64,000 nt of DNA, taken from Pseudobutyrivibrio sp. OR37. Its GTDB lineage: Bacteria > Bacillota > Clostridia > Lachnospirales > Lachnospiraceae. Below, piece by piece: positions 43,656-50,803 of the stretch. Each line of letters opens with the position of its first letter. The first letter of the stretch is position 1. The position numbers and the translations under genes were made by a program. Location of the stretch: NCBI RefSeq assembly GCF_900113655.1, contig NZ_FOQF01000002.1, positions 95,671-159,670 of the forward strand. Direction: 5' to 3'. The notes under the pieces are model-generated. The model was not told the DNA's origin. It saw nothing but the letters and a program-made list of their open reading frames with translations, and searched no databases.

Positions 43656-43854
43656 CTGGAATCATTTCCATAATGTCGCCAACATCACACTTGAGGAATG
43701 CACAAATTCGAGAAATTACATCCATAGATACATTCTCATTTCTGCCCATTTTTGCCATAGTATTAGGACTTGCTTTAATCGCATCCTGCAAGTCCTTTTT
43801 TTGCATGTCTAAATCAATTAGCATCTTCCATAGTTTCTTATAACTTACTTTCAT
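43624..43854 (-). CDS. XRE-family regulator at the head of the BREX operon
   Basis: 76 residues from MKVSYKKLWKMLIDLDMQKK (GAGGA six bases before the ATG). Short Cro/C1-type helix-turn-helix (KDLQDAIKASPNTMAKMGRN). It overlaps brxA, so it is co-transcribed with and probably controls the operon. Many BREX loci carry a WYL regulator (BrxR) instead; here a WYL gene lies upstream at 45002 and this XRE gene is the operon's first gene. Confidence 0.85.
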   Translation of the reverse strand: MKVSYKKLWKMLIDLDMQKKDLQDAIKASPNTMAKMGRNENVSMDVISRICAFLKCDVGDIMEMIPDDGGNTVEEK

Positions 43855-43865
43855 ACTTATTCCTC

Positions 43866-43980
43866 GCCAAATGTAAACAACGACTGAAAATTGCTTATAA
43901 AAGCACTGTTTATATGATAACATTTGGCTAGAGAAGTAGCAATGAAATAACTTCACAAACCTATAGTTGAACTTCACAAA
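43866..43980 (-). promoter_or_regulatory. Promoter and operator region of the BREX operon
   Basis: On the minus strand TTGCTA (43937-43942) and TATCAT (43914-43919) are 17 bases apart, a plausible sigma-A promoter. Just upstream AACTTCACAAA is directly repeated at 43949-43959 and 43970-43980, 21 bp apart (two helical turns). Downstream a perfect 9-bp inverted repeat GCCAAATGT/ACATTTGGC (43866-43874, 43920-43928) spans the leader, its 3' arm ending at the GAGGA site of the XRE gene. Confidence 0.6.
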
Positions 43981-44168
43981 GATATATCCCAATTCTTATG
44001 CTTTTTTCTAGTTAATCACCCTATTATTCTAATAATTTAGGCTTAATTAAAATTATTAAAACACACCATCTTTTACACATTCACTAAAATATGAACAGGT
44101 AATACAACACTGCCCACAACTTCTCTTTTCAATCCTTTTCTTTTTCTGTAACCAATAAATAAGTTTCC
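43981..44168. other. AT-rich gap
   Basis: No coding frame, hairpin with T run or repeated motif that I can support, apart from the promoter region to its left. Confidence 0.4.
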
Positions 44169-44495
44169 TCATAAACATCCTTCTCCCCCTTTTCCGCTAT
44201 AGCACATTTCATATAGCTTATAATTGCATCGATTCAAGATAATTGTCTCCTCTACTGAATCGCCCATCGTCCAGTAATAATATCCTTCATAGTAGTAATA
44301 AATATGTTCTTCCCCCCAGAATATCGCTGGAAATCCGAAATGTCGTATATAAGTCACTATTTTAGGAAATTCCGACATATCGTTTTTATCTAGCTTGTCC
44401 TTAACTATATACTCATGCGGTGCTCTATCAGCATACGTTTTTGCAAATATCCAGTTTTGTCTATTTATAAATTCAGCAAAATCTTTTTTCTCCAT
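44169..44495 (-). CDS. Small mobile-element protein of unknown function
   Basis: 108 residues, MEKKDFAEFINRQNWIFAKT at the start, and WTMGDSVEETIILNR near the end, a pattern seen in small proteins on Firmicute mobile elements. AGAGGT lies five bases before the ATG. Its promoter carries the CGGACAGCTCAA box (44565-44592). Function unknown. Confidence 0.7.
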   Translation of the reverse strand: MEKKDFAEFINRQNWIFAKTYADRAPHEYIVKDKLDKNDMSEFPKIVTYIRHFGFPAIFWGEEHIYYYYEGYYYWTMGDSVEETIILNRCNYKLYEMCYSGKGGEGCL

Positions 44496-44536
44496 ATAAA
44501 ACCTCTACATACTAAGATTTTCCATTTTTTATCTAT

Positions 44537-44592
44537 TTTATATTCTACTCATGACATTGTAGTTTTATCGGACAGCTCAAAGCCTTGATTTT
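44537..44592 (-). promoter_or_regulatory. ICE box promoter, copy B
   Basis: CGGACAGCTCAA at 44569-44580, with TCAAGGCTTTGA beside it; TGTCCG is followed 26 bases later by TATAAA (44537-44542). About 70 bases before the start of the 108-residue gene. Same geometry as copies A and C, 30 kb away. Confidence 0.65.
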
Positions 44593-44608
44593 GCTGCATT
44601 TTTACATC

Positions 44609-44649
44609 AAAAAAGCAGCATCTAGTCAACTCTTTAGACCAAATGCTGC
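44609..44649 (-). terminator. Intrinsic terminator after the 69-residue gene
   Basis: 13-bp stem GCAGCATTTGGTC/GACTAGATGCTGC (with wobbles) and six Ts on the minus strand. Confidence 0.8.
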
Positions 44650-44747
44650 AAATCTGCATCAAATATAACACCTAAAAGGCTCATAATATTATTTTCTGTT
44701 GAAAAAGTCAGAACTCCCCTCTTTTTCTTTAAACGCGCTTTTGATAA

Positions 44748-44957
44748 TTATTTCATACTGTTTTTCATGGACTCCATCATAATATCCAATAAATGTTGCT
44801 GTAAATCTGTCAGCTTCTCAGTCTCCTGTTCATAATATGTACCGGCCTTATCCTCAGAAATCATTCCCTTTTCTATCATGTCATAAAACATCCAGAATTT
44901 GAAAAACCATTCTGCAGATTTTTCAATATCTTCCCTGGTGCATTTAATTTCTTCCAT
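44748..44957 (-). CDS. Small helical protein of unknown function
   Basis: 69 residues, MEEIKCTREDIEKSAEWFFK at the start; acidic and helical. AGGAGG lies nine bases before the ATG. It follows the WYL gene by about 45 bases and is closed by the terminator at 44609-44649, so it may be the last gene of the WYL operon. Confidence 0.65.
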   Translation of the reverse strand: MEEIKCTREDIEKSAEWFFKFWMFYDMIEKGMISEDKAGTYYEQETEKLTDLQQHLLDIMMESMKNSMK

Positions 44958-45001
44958 GGTGTTTACCTCCTGAATGAAATTAGACTAACATATTTCTATG
45001 T

Positions 45002-45988
45002 CTAAACCGTTAACCTATTCTGAAGTTCTTTCTTATACATCTCTACTACAGCCTCTGGTCCCGTAATCGCAACATCTTTTCCAAGGCTGAATATCCATCC
45101 AAAGAATTGTAAACTAATGGCAACATCAACAGCTATCTTGCTTCTTCCGTCATCTACTGGACGAATACTTATATCTTTTCCGAATCTATCTATAAATATA
45201 CCTACTTTTTCATTAGGAAACTCAATATGTACACGTTTGATTTCACCACCAAACATTGAAAAGTTCTCAAGGGCATATGTAGTCATATCAAAATTTTTAA
45301 AATGTTCCTCCCCATCTCGCTTTTTGTCAACAACGGAAAGTTTCATCATCTTATCTACACGATAATGCTTTACCTTACCATCCTCTGAATCATAAGCTAC
45401 TAGATAATAGTTCTCATCTGCCCACGTAAGAGCCCATGGACTCACCTTATATTTTTGCCCGTCTTTGCGTGGCTCCAGCTTTTTGTCAATAGTCCATGAA
45501 CAATACAAAAACTCTATCTGCTTATTATTCATTAGCGCTGTATGAATCGAATCCACAGAATAATAAATACTTTCATTCATAGTCTTGATTCTGTCATTGA
45601 CGTAAACCTGTCTTTTCAGCTGCTTCGCCTGGTACTCGCTAACAAAAGCATTCATTTTTTTAATTAAAACATCCGATTTACTTTTTGATATGAACTTCGA
45701 AGACTGAATTGCATCAATCAGTAGCTTTACCTCTGCTAACTCAAAAGTACGACTGCCTACATGATAATAAGTCTCACGACCTTCCTGTTCCTTAATAACC
45801 TCGATACCAAGCTCATTCTCCATAACTTTAAAATCATCGTAGAGACTCTTTCGTTCCGCGGTAATATCGTACTTCTGCAGTTCCTTTATAATTTGAGGCA
45901 GAGTAAGCCGATGCTCATCATCTGTCTTTTCCTGCATTATTTTACATAGATAACTTAATTTTAATTTTTGATTAGCCCCTTTAGACAT
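45002..45988 (-). CDS. WYL-domain transcriptional regulator (HTH-WYL)
   Basis: 328 residues. N-terminal winged helix (KLSYLCKIMQEKTDDEHRLT, then LPQIIKELQKYDI), central WYL domain (KYKVSPWALTWADENYYLVA) and a C-terminal WCX-like extension. WYL proteins, including BrxR and CapW, sense nucleic-acid ligands and repress defence genes. GGGGG lies seven bases before the ATG. A perfect inverted repeat directly upstream (46005-46028) is a likely operator. It may control itself, its own operon and perhaps the BREX locus 1 kb downstream. Confidence 0.9.
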   Translation of the reverse strand: MSKGANQKLKLSYLCKIMQEKTDDEHRLTLPQIIKELQKYDITAERKSLYDDFKVMENELGIEVIKEQEGRETYYHVGSRTFELAEVKLLIDAIQSSKFISKSKSDVLIKKMNAFVSEYQAKQLKRQVYVNDRIKTMNESIYYSVDSIHTALMNNKQIEFLYCSWTIDKKLEPRKDGQKYKVSPWALTWADENYYLVAYDSEDGKVKHYRVDKMMKLSVVDKKRDGEEHFKNFDMTTYALENFSMFGGEIKRVHIEFPNEKVGIFIDRFGKDISIRPVDDGRSKIAVDVAISLQFFGWIFSLGKDVAITGPEAVVEMYKKELQNRLTV

Positions 45989-46004
45989 AAAGATACCCCC
46001 TATT

Positions 46005-46028
46005 TATACTCAATCTTTCTTGAGTATA
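46005..46028. promoter_or_regulatory. Perfect inverted repeat upstream of the WYL gene
   Basis: TATACTCAA and TTGAGTATA, 9 bp each, separated by six bases; the distal arm overlaps TATACT, a possible -10. Position and symmetry fit a dimeric regulator, most simply the WYL protein. Confidence 0.65.
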
Positions 46029-46087
46029 GCATAGGAGGGATGATTATTGGACATATTCACATAATCTAATTCTTAAAAATATTCTGT

Positions 46088-46651
46088 CTAGTATATTCCG
46101 TTATTAATCTTATCTTTAATCTCATCAGCCTTTTTTTGACAAGATTTCATCATCTCAATAAGCTTCCTATGATTTTCCCAATGAGATGACCATAGTTCTT
46201 TACCAACGACTTTTTCAAAATCAACCTTAAGTGGCGTGTACTTTTTCTCAAAGTTCGACAATCGTTCTATTCTCGCTGCTAAATCTTTTATGCCCCTAGA
46301 CTTTGGAGATAATTTGGCATCGCCTAGCATCCACTCTTTCCAATTCTTGTTTCCTTTACTCTGATTACATTTGCCGCAAGCAGGCACAAGATTATGGATT
46401 TCCGAAACATAGCCCGTAGGAGCTTTATTAATTATTAACGGTCTAAAATGATCCCACTCTGTATATTTGTCACCACAGTAAGCGCAACAAATTGTTTCCC
46501 TAGTCATCCCTAAAGTTCTTAAAACGTCATCAAGTTCTTCTTCCGATGGTTCTATAGTTGGTATTATCCCATTTACAAACGCATTAGTAATGCTAGACGT
46601 TCTTCCTGTAATTTTCATCGGTGTAGGCATTCTAAAAACATCTTTAGGCAT
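46088..46651 (-). CDS. HNH endonuclease
   Basis: 187 residues. CCAYCGDKYTEWDHFRPL, HNLVPACGKCNQSKGNKNW form a zinc-bound HNH nuclease core with the catalytic His in WDH. N-terminal 45 residues and a helical C-terminus have no clear match. It starts 13 bases after the SseB-like gene. May be a defence effector within the WYL-linked operon. Confidence 0.85.
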   Translation of the reverse strand: MPKDVFRMPTPMKITGRTSSITNAFVNGIIPTIEPSEEELDDVLRTLGMTRETICCAYCGDKYTEWDHFRPLIINKAPTGYVSEIHNLVPACGKCNQSKGNKNWKEWMLGDAKLSPKSRGIKDLAARIERLSNFEKKYTPLKVDFEKVVGKELWSSHWENHRKLIEMMKSCQKKADEIKDKINNGIY

Positions 46652-46663
46652 ATTCTGTACCCC

Positions 46664-47785
46664 CTATTTCTCGACAAGTCTAGACTTCATATTACCAATT
46701 ATATCAAACAATCCCTTATCAATCACAATTGGATTAGAAAAAGCATCAACAACAATACCAACAACATCGGCATCATTTCCTAGCGCCAGCTTCATTGCTT
46801 CAAAAAAATGCTTCTGGACTTTAGAAAAATCATTGCCGTAATCGCCCATTTCCTCCCTACTTGAGAATACAGGGAAGTAATACTTGTCACCATTCTTAAG
46901 TATATCTGGAATCATCCTGATATCATCAAGTGCTGAAAATGTTTTGCCTACAATTTCTTCCTCATCCCTCTCTGCTAATTCTTCGAGGAATTTCTGATCA
47001 GCTTCTCCCATTACTACATTACATGGAATCCAAACTAGACTATCCCTCAGTAGTTCAAGCACATCGATGAAGTTACTTTCAGTCTTATCATCATTGAATG
47101 CTGCAATAGCTTCTCTTAACATACTGCCATCAGCCAAATCTTCAGGTGTAAGTTTTTGACTAGGATTCATATCACATAGTAAATGCTGTTTATTATCCTC
47201 ATCCGTATATACGAAGAATGCAACCTTCTCATGCAGATGATATCCAAAATCCTGATCAGGCTCGTTTAAAAGTTTGCCGATAATGACTTTATCTCCAAGG
47301 TCTTCAATGCGTACCCAAACTTGTTCTGGCTGCAAGCCGTCTTTCAAGAGCACAACCTGGACATCATCTATGTATTCTTCATGTCTAAATGGATCAAGAA
47401 AATCAAATCTACGACTCTTGGCAACATTCTCATTTTCTTCATAGGTTTCCAGGCTAGAAATCTTATCCTTGAACAGCTCCATATATTCATCGTAAACATC
47501 TTCACTAAACAAGCACTCACACTCTTCTACTGCATCAGCTCGAAGCTTATACGTGATATCATTTGGTAAATCATAAAATTTAAAACCACCTTCATCTCCT
47601 TGCAAAGCTAAAGAGAGAATCTCAAATGTGAAGCCTGCCTCGTGGTCTACATAACCATAAACTAGAACACCATCAAACACCTCGTTCACATCTAAATCAG
47701 CTACAATATCCATTATGTTGTCATTGTTAAGCAATATGCTAAAGTTCTTGTAAAATGGCCTAAAGCCTAAATTCTTGTAGTTCAT
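46664..47785 (-). CDS. Two-domain protein with C-terminal SseB-like domain
   Basis: 373 residues. The C-terminal 120 residues (YYFPVFSSREEMGDYG, VVGIVVDAFSNPIVID) match the SseB N-terminal fold. The middle (VQVVLLKDGLQPEQVWVRIE, IIGKLLNEPDQDFG) resembles DUF2314/DUF2185-like domains of immunity proteins. Start overlaps the stop of the ADP-ribosylglycohydrolase gene (TAATG, GGAGG upstream). Possibly an immunity or accessory protein. Confidence 0.7.
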   Translation of the reverse strand: MNYKNLGFRPFYKNFSILLNNDNIMDIVADLDVNEVFDGVLVYGYVDHEAGFTFEILSLALQGDEGGFKFYDLPNDITYKLRADAVEECECLFSEDVYDEYMELFKDKISSLETYEENENVAKSRRFDFLDPFRHEEYIDDVQVVLLKDGLQPEQVWVRIEDLGDKVIIGKLLNEPDQDFGYHLHEKVAFFVYTDEDNKQHLLCDMNPSQKLTPEDLADGSMLREAIAAFNDDKTESNFIDVLELLRDSLVWIPCNVVMGEADQKFLEELAERDEEEIVGKTFSALDDIRMIPDILKNGDKYYFPVFSSREEMGDYGNDFSKVQKHFFEAMKLALGNDADVVGIVVDAFSNPIVIDKGLFDIIGNMKSRLVEK

Positions 47786-48669
47786 TATTGCTCCTCCTCA
47801 TTAAAATAAGCATCCCTTATCTCTTTTGGAAAATATTCTATAGGCTCAACATATATTAATGGTATTAATCTAAAATCCCTGTCAAACTTGTCCAAAATAT
47901 CTAGAAACTCCTTATCTAGTCTCTTCACCGCCTCCGCTTTCATGGAATCAGGCACTCCGTAAAAGGCCTCAGCGATGCTACCGGCGATGCAGGTAAGTGT
48001 GTCACAATCTCCTCCTAACGAAACCGCTGTCCTGATAACATCTTCAAAGTCTTCGCCCTCAAGAAAGGCTGTGATTGCCTCAGGAACAGTCTCTTGACAA
48101 CTCTCCACATGATGATAAGTTGGTCGAATCTCATCACAAGTCCTGCTAAGATCATAGCCAAACTCTGAAATGATATATTCTTTAATTTCGTCCTTAGTGC
48201 ATCTATTTCTAGCCATAAAGATTGCACTAGCTACAGACTCTGCGCCCTTGATTCCTTCAAGATGATTATGAGTCACCTCAGCAGACCAGCGTGCCACCTC
48301 TCTGGTGCGCTCCAACGTATCAAACATCCAACCTACTGCAGAAACCCTCATAGCAGAGCCATTGCCAAAGCTTCCATAAGGTTGAGGATTGCTAGATTTC
48401 AACCAGCCTGCGAAGCTGCCTCCATATTCTCCTTGAGCATATCTTCCGCCAAAGTCCTGCATGCGATCTACAAATGCCGCTTTCATTGTCCGTTCATCTG
48501 CATCTGTTCCTACTAGCATAATGGACTTTGCAATAGCAAGCGTCATTACACTGTCATCAGTGTATCTAATCCATTTTCGGGGATCAAACAAAATAAAATC
48601 CTTTGTCTTATCCCCCCTGTCGAACTCATATGGTGCACCAATCATATCACCTAAAATTGCTCCGTACAT
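47785..48669 (-). CDS. ADP-ribosylglycohydrolase family protein
   Basis: 294 residues from MYGAILGDMIGAPYEF, with AAGGAGG about eight bases upstream of the ATG at 48669; the longer frame would begin before a terminator. Metal-binding motifs RYTDDSVMTLAI and GGDCDTLTCIAGSIAEA are intact. The enzyme removes ADP-ribose from arginine or other acceptors (family knowledge). First gene of a coupled run with the SseB-like and HNH genes. Confidence 0.92.
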   Translation of the reverse strand: MYGAILGDMIGAPYEFDRGDKTKDFILFDPRKWIRYTDDSVMTLAIAKSIMLVGTDADERTMKAAFVDRMQDFGGRYAQGEYGGSFAGWLKSSNPQPYGSFGNGSAMRVSAVGWMFDTLERTREVARWSAEVTHNHLEGIKGAESVASAIFMARNRCTKDEIKEYIISEFGYDLSRTCDEIRPTYHHVESCQETVPEAITAFLEGEDFEDVIRTAVSLGGDCDTLTCIAGSIAEAFYGVPDSMKAEAVKRLDKEFLDILDKFDRDFRLIPLIYVEPIEYFPKEIRDAYFNEEEQ

Positions 48670-48719
48670 ATATCGCTCCTCCTTACTACTCGGCATTAGT
48701 CTTTTTCTGATTCTATAAT

Positions 48720-48752
48720 AAAAAAAGAGATGTACTTTAAAAAGCACACCTC
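48720..48752 (-). terminator. Intrinsic terminator before the ADP-ribosylglycohydrolase gene
   Basis: About 11-bp stem GAGGTGTGCTT/AAGTACATCTC (wobbles) followed by seven Ts on the minus strand; it ends the DUF4238/70-residue transcript. Confidence 0.75.
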
Positions 48753-48793
48753 ACAAACGTAGATTTTATGTAATTTTTAGTCTTTTTTAGTCT

Positions 48794-49006
48794 TTACAGT
48801 TCCTTGAAAATCTCATTATCCTTATCAAAGAATACCCAATCACCTTCATTGATATCCTTGGCCAATAACTCTGCATCTGCCACCTCCATATCAATCTCCT
48901 GTCCTGTCTCGTCACGTAAGCGAAGCAACACTTGTGGCAAATAACCTACTGGTCGCTCCTCGCATCCATAGTCTGCTTCTTGGATTTTCTTTACTATGTA
49001 CTTCAA
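48794..49006 (-). CDS. Small protein of unknown function
   Basis: 70 residues, beginning with TTG (AAGG eight bases upstream). Sequence MKYIVKKIQEADYGCEERPV and EGDWVFFDKDNEIFKEL; a small beta-rich domain. It lies 22 bases after the DUF4238 gene and before a terminator. Confidence 0.6.
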   Translation of the reverse strand: MKYIVKKIQEADYGCEERPVGYLPQVLLRLRDETGQEIDMEVADAELLAKDINEGDWVFFDKDNEIFKEL

Positions 49007-49028
49007 GCTAGTAACCTTCTTTCTAACA

Positions 49029-49949
49029 TTAATCTTCTATAATATTATGTATTCGCTTTTTATCTATAAATGCAGCTCCTTCTGACGCACACCCAAATAA
49101 TGTATCATTTATGTTCCTAACTTCATTTTCATATATCTTCTGCATTCTAAATACTGCTGTTTTCCCGTCACGTTTTATAATTGGCTTTCTAAAGAAATTC
49201 TTATCGAATCCTGATGCGTATGATGGTGCATTTTCAACACCATCAGCCATTAAAAACAACGCCCTTTTAGGAGATATAGGATATACAGAATACATTGGAA
49301 TACTTGTCATGCCATCCTCACTGATTCCATCAAATACAGCAGGATAACAATCACTTATCATAAAGTCTTCGCCACCTCTAACCTCAACAGGAAGAAAGTA
49401 TAAACCTGTTAGTATCAACCCGCATGTATCTCTTACCATAAACGCCTTAACTGGAGAATCAATATTAGGATTATCTAATACCTGCTTCAATGATCTGCAA
49501 TTCACAAGAATCCCTAGATTTCGTTTCCAGAAATCGGTTAAATCACCATCTTCCTGAAACATCGAATAAAATTCTTTAAACTCATTATCAGTTGACTCAC
49601 TAAACATTTCCTTAACTCTATCTGCACGAAATCCCATAATAGCAAGAAATAACTTTAGACTATCATCTTCTTCAACAGAAAGAACTACTTCATCTTCTTT
49701 CAAAAACTTGTTAATAATCTGAGATGCTTCATTTTCGTATCTAGCCAAATCCTTTTCGATCTTAACAGGCTCATCTGGGTGATTAATTGTATCTCTATAA
49801 AGATTTCTTGTCATAAAGATTTCTTCAGTTCTTTTACTCTCAACAGAACCTTTACTACAATCATAGTATGATACATATCCGTCTTCTCTTTTAAAATTTC
49901 TAAGTATAAATTGAGGAATATAATGATGTCTAACTGGTTCCTTCATAAC
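49029..49949 (-). CDS. DUF4238 protein, directly downstream of tRNA-Pro
   Basis: 306 residues from MKEPVRHHYIPQFILRNFKR, the hallmark start of DUF4238 (HHYIPQF). AAAGGA precedes the ATG at 49949 by 5-6 bases; an upstream frame would start inside the tRNA gene. DUF4238 proteins are frequent in mobile and defence regions; their activity is not established. Only 13 bases separate it from the 3' end of the tRNA. Confidence 0.8.
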   Translation of the reverse strand, partial: VMKEPVRHHYIPQFILRNFKREDGYVSYYDCSKGSVESKRTEEIFMTRNLYRDTINHPDEPVKIEKDLARYENEASQIINKFLKEDEVVLSVEEDDSLKLFLAIMGFRADRVKEMFSESTDNEFKEFYSMFQEDGDLTDFWKRNLGILVNCRSLKQVLDNPNIDSPVKAFMVRDTCGLILTGLYFLPVEVRGGEDFMISDCYPAVFDGISEDGMTSIPMYSVYPISPKRALFLMADGVENAPSYASGFDKNFFRKPIIKRDGKTAVFRMQKIYENEVRNINDTLFGCASEGAAFIDKKRIHNIIED

Positions 49950-49962
49950 AATCCTTTCTAAA

Positions 49963-50035
49963 TCGGAGTGACGTGATTTGAACACGCGGCCCCTACATCC
50001 CGAATGTAGTGCTCTACCATCTGAGCCACACCCCG
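49963..50035 (-). tRNA. tRNA-Pro (anticodon CGG)
   Basis: 73 nt with a 7-bp acceptor stem CGGGGTG/CACTCCG (one wobble), D arm GCTC/GAGC, anticodon stem CTACA/TGTAG with loop TTCGGGA, and T arm GCGTG/CACGT with TTCAAAT loop. Discriminator base A; CCA is not encoded. The minus-strand TTGAAA and TATGAT upstream (19 apart) may be its promoter. Unusual inside an ICE. Confidence 0.93.
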
Positions 50036-50149
50036 AAAATACTTACTTCATTTTATCATAACAGATTTATATTTTGTCATTTCAACATCCCCAAATAATC
50101 ACAATTATATGGTATCTTAAATGGACAAAAACTCTTAGAAAGAAAAATT

Positions 50150-50788
50150 ATGGGAATACTAAGCAAACTATTTAAAACAAATAATACATCAATACAAATG
50201 GAACCTAGAAAATCATTATATGATGAAAACTCAGTATATTTTGCTGTCATAGATACTGAAACCACATGGTCTGATGAAGTTATGTCTATTGGTATTGTAA
50301 TTGCTGACGCTAGCACAAACAAACCAATAGGTGGACAATACTATATTATCAGCCCTACATACAGAAAAGGTGGCATGTATTCTGGTGTTCTAAATATCCT
50401 GAAAACACAAAACACTATAACTAATTCTAGGCGAAATGTATTAGCTGATATCAAGAGCTTATTATCTGAATATCACATTGAAAAGATACTAGCCTATAAT
50501 GCAAAATTTGATTTCAACCATTTGCCAGAGCTTAGAAATTATGAATGGTGCGATATTATGAGACTGGCTGCATATCGCCAATACAATTCATCTATTCCTA
50601 CACGAGTAGAATGCTGTAAAACCGGTAGGATAAAAAAAGGATACGGTGTTGAACCCATCTATCAAATGCTAAGTGGTGATAGAAAATACCGCGAAATCCA
50701 CAACGCATTTACTGATGCCGTAGATGAGCTAAAAATAGTGGAAATGCTAGGACATGATATTTCAACTTATGAAATAGGACGTATTTAG
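50150..50788 (+). CDS. DEDDh-type 3'-5' exonuclease
   Basis: 212 residues. FAVIDTETTW (Asp35, Glu37), YNAKFDF and HNAFTDAVDE supply the DEDDh acidic and His residues of the DnaQ/RNase T family. CGFxSH-type zinc sites are absent. 15 bases separate it from the helicase gene, so they form an operon divergent from the tRNA/DUF4238 unit. Weak AGAAAGA site before the ATG. Confidence 0.85.
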   Translation: MGILSKLFKTNNTSIQMEPRKSLYDENSVYFAVIDTETTWSDEVMSIGIVIADASTNKPIGGQYYIISPTYRKGGMYSGVLNILKTQNTITNSRRNVLADIKSLLSEYHIEKILAYNAKFDFNHLPELRNYEWCDIMRLAAYRQYNSSIPTRVECCKTGRIKKGYGVEPIYQMLSGDRKYREIHNAFTDAVDELKIVEMLGHDISTYEIGRI

Positions 50789-50803
50789 ATAAGAGGTTAA
50801 GAT

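Noticed and set aside
49963-50035. tRNA-Pro as the attachment site of the whole ICE
   Set aside because: The integrase is at 6 kb, conjugation genes lie on the far side of the tRNA, and I found no repeat of the tRNA 3' end near the integrase.
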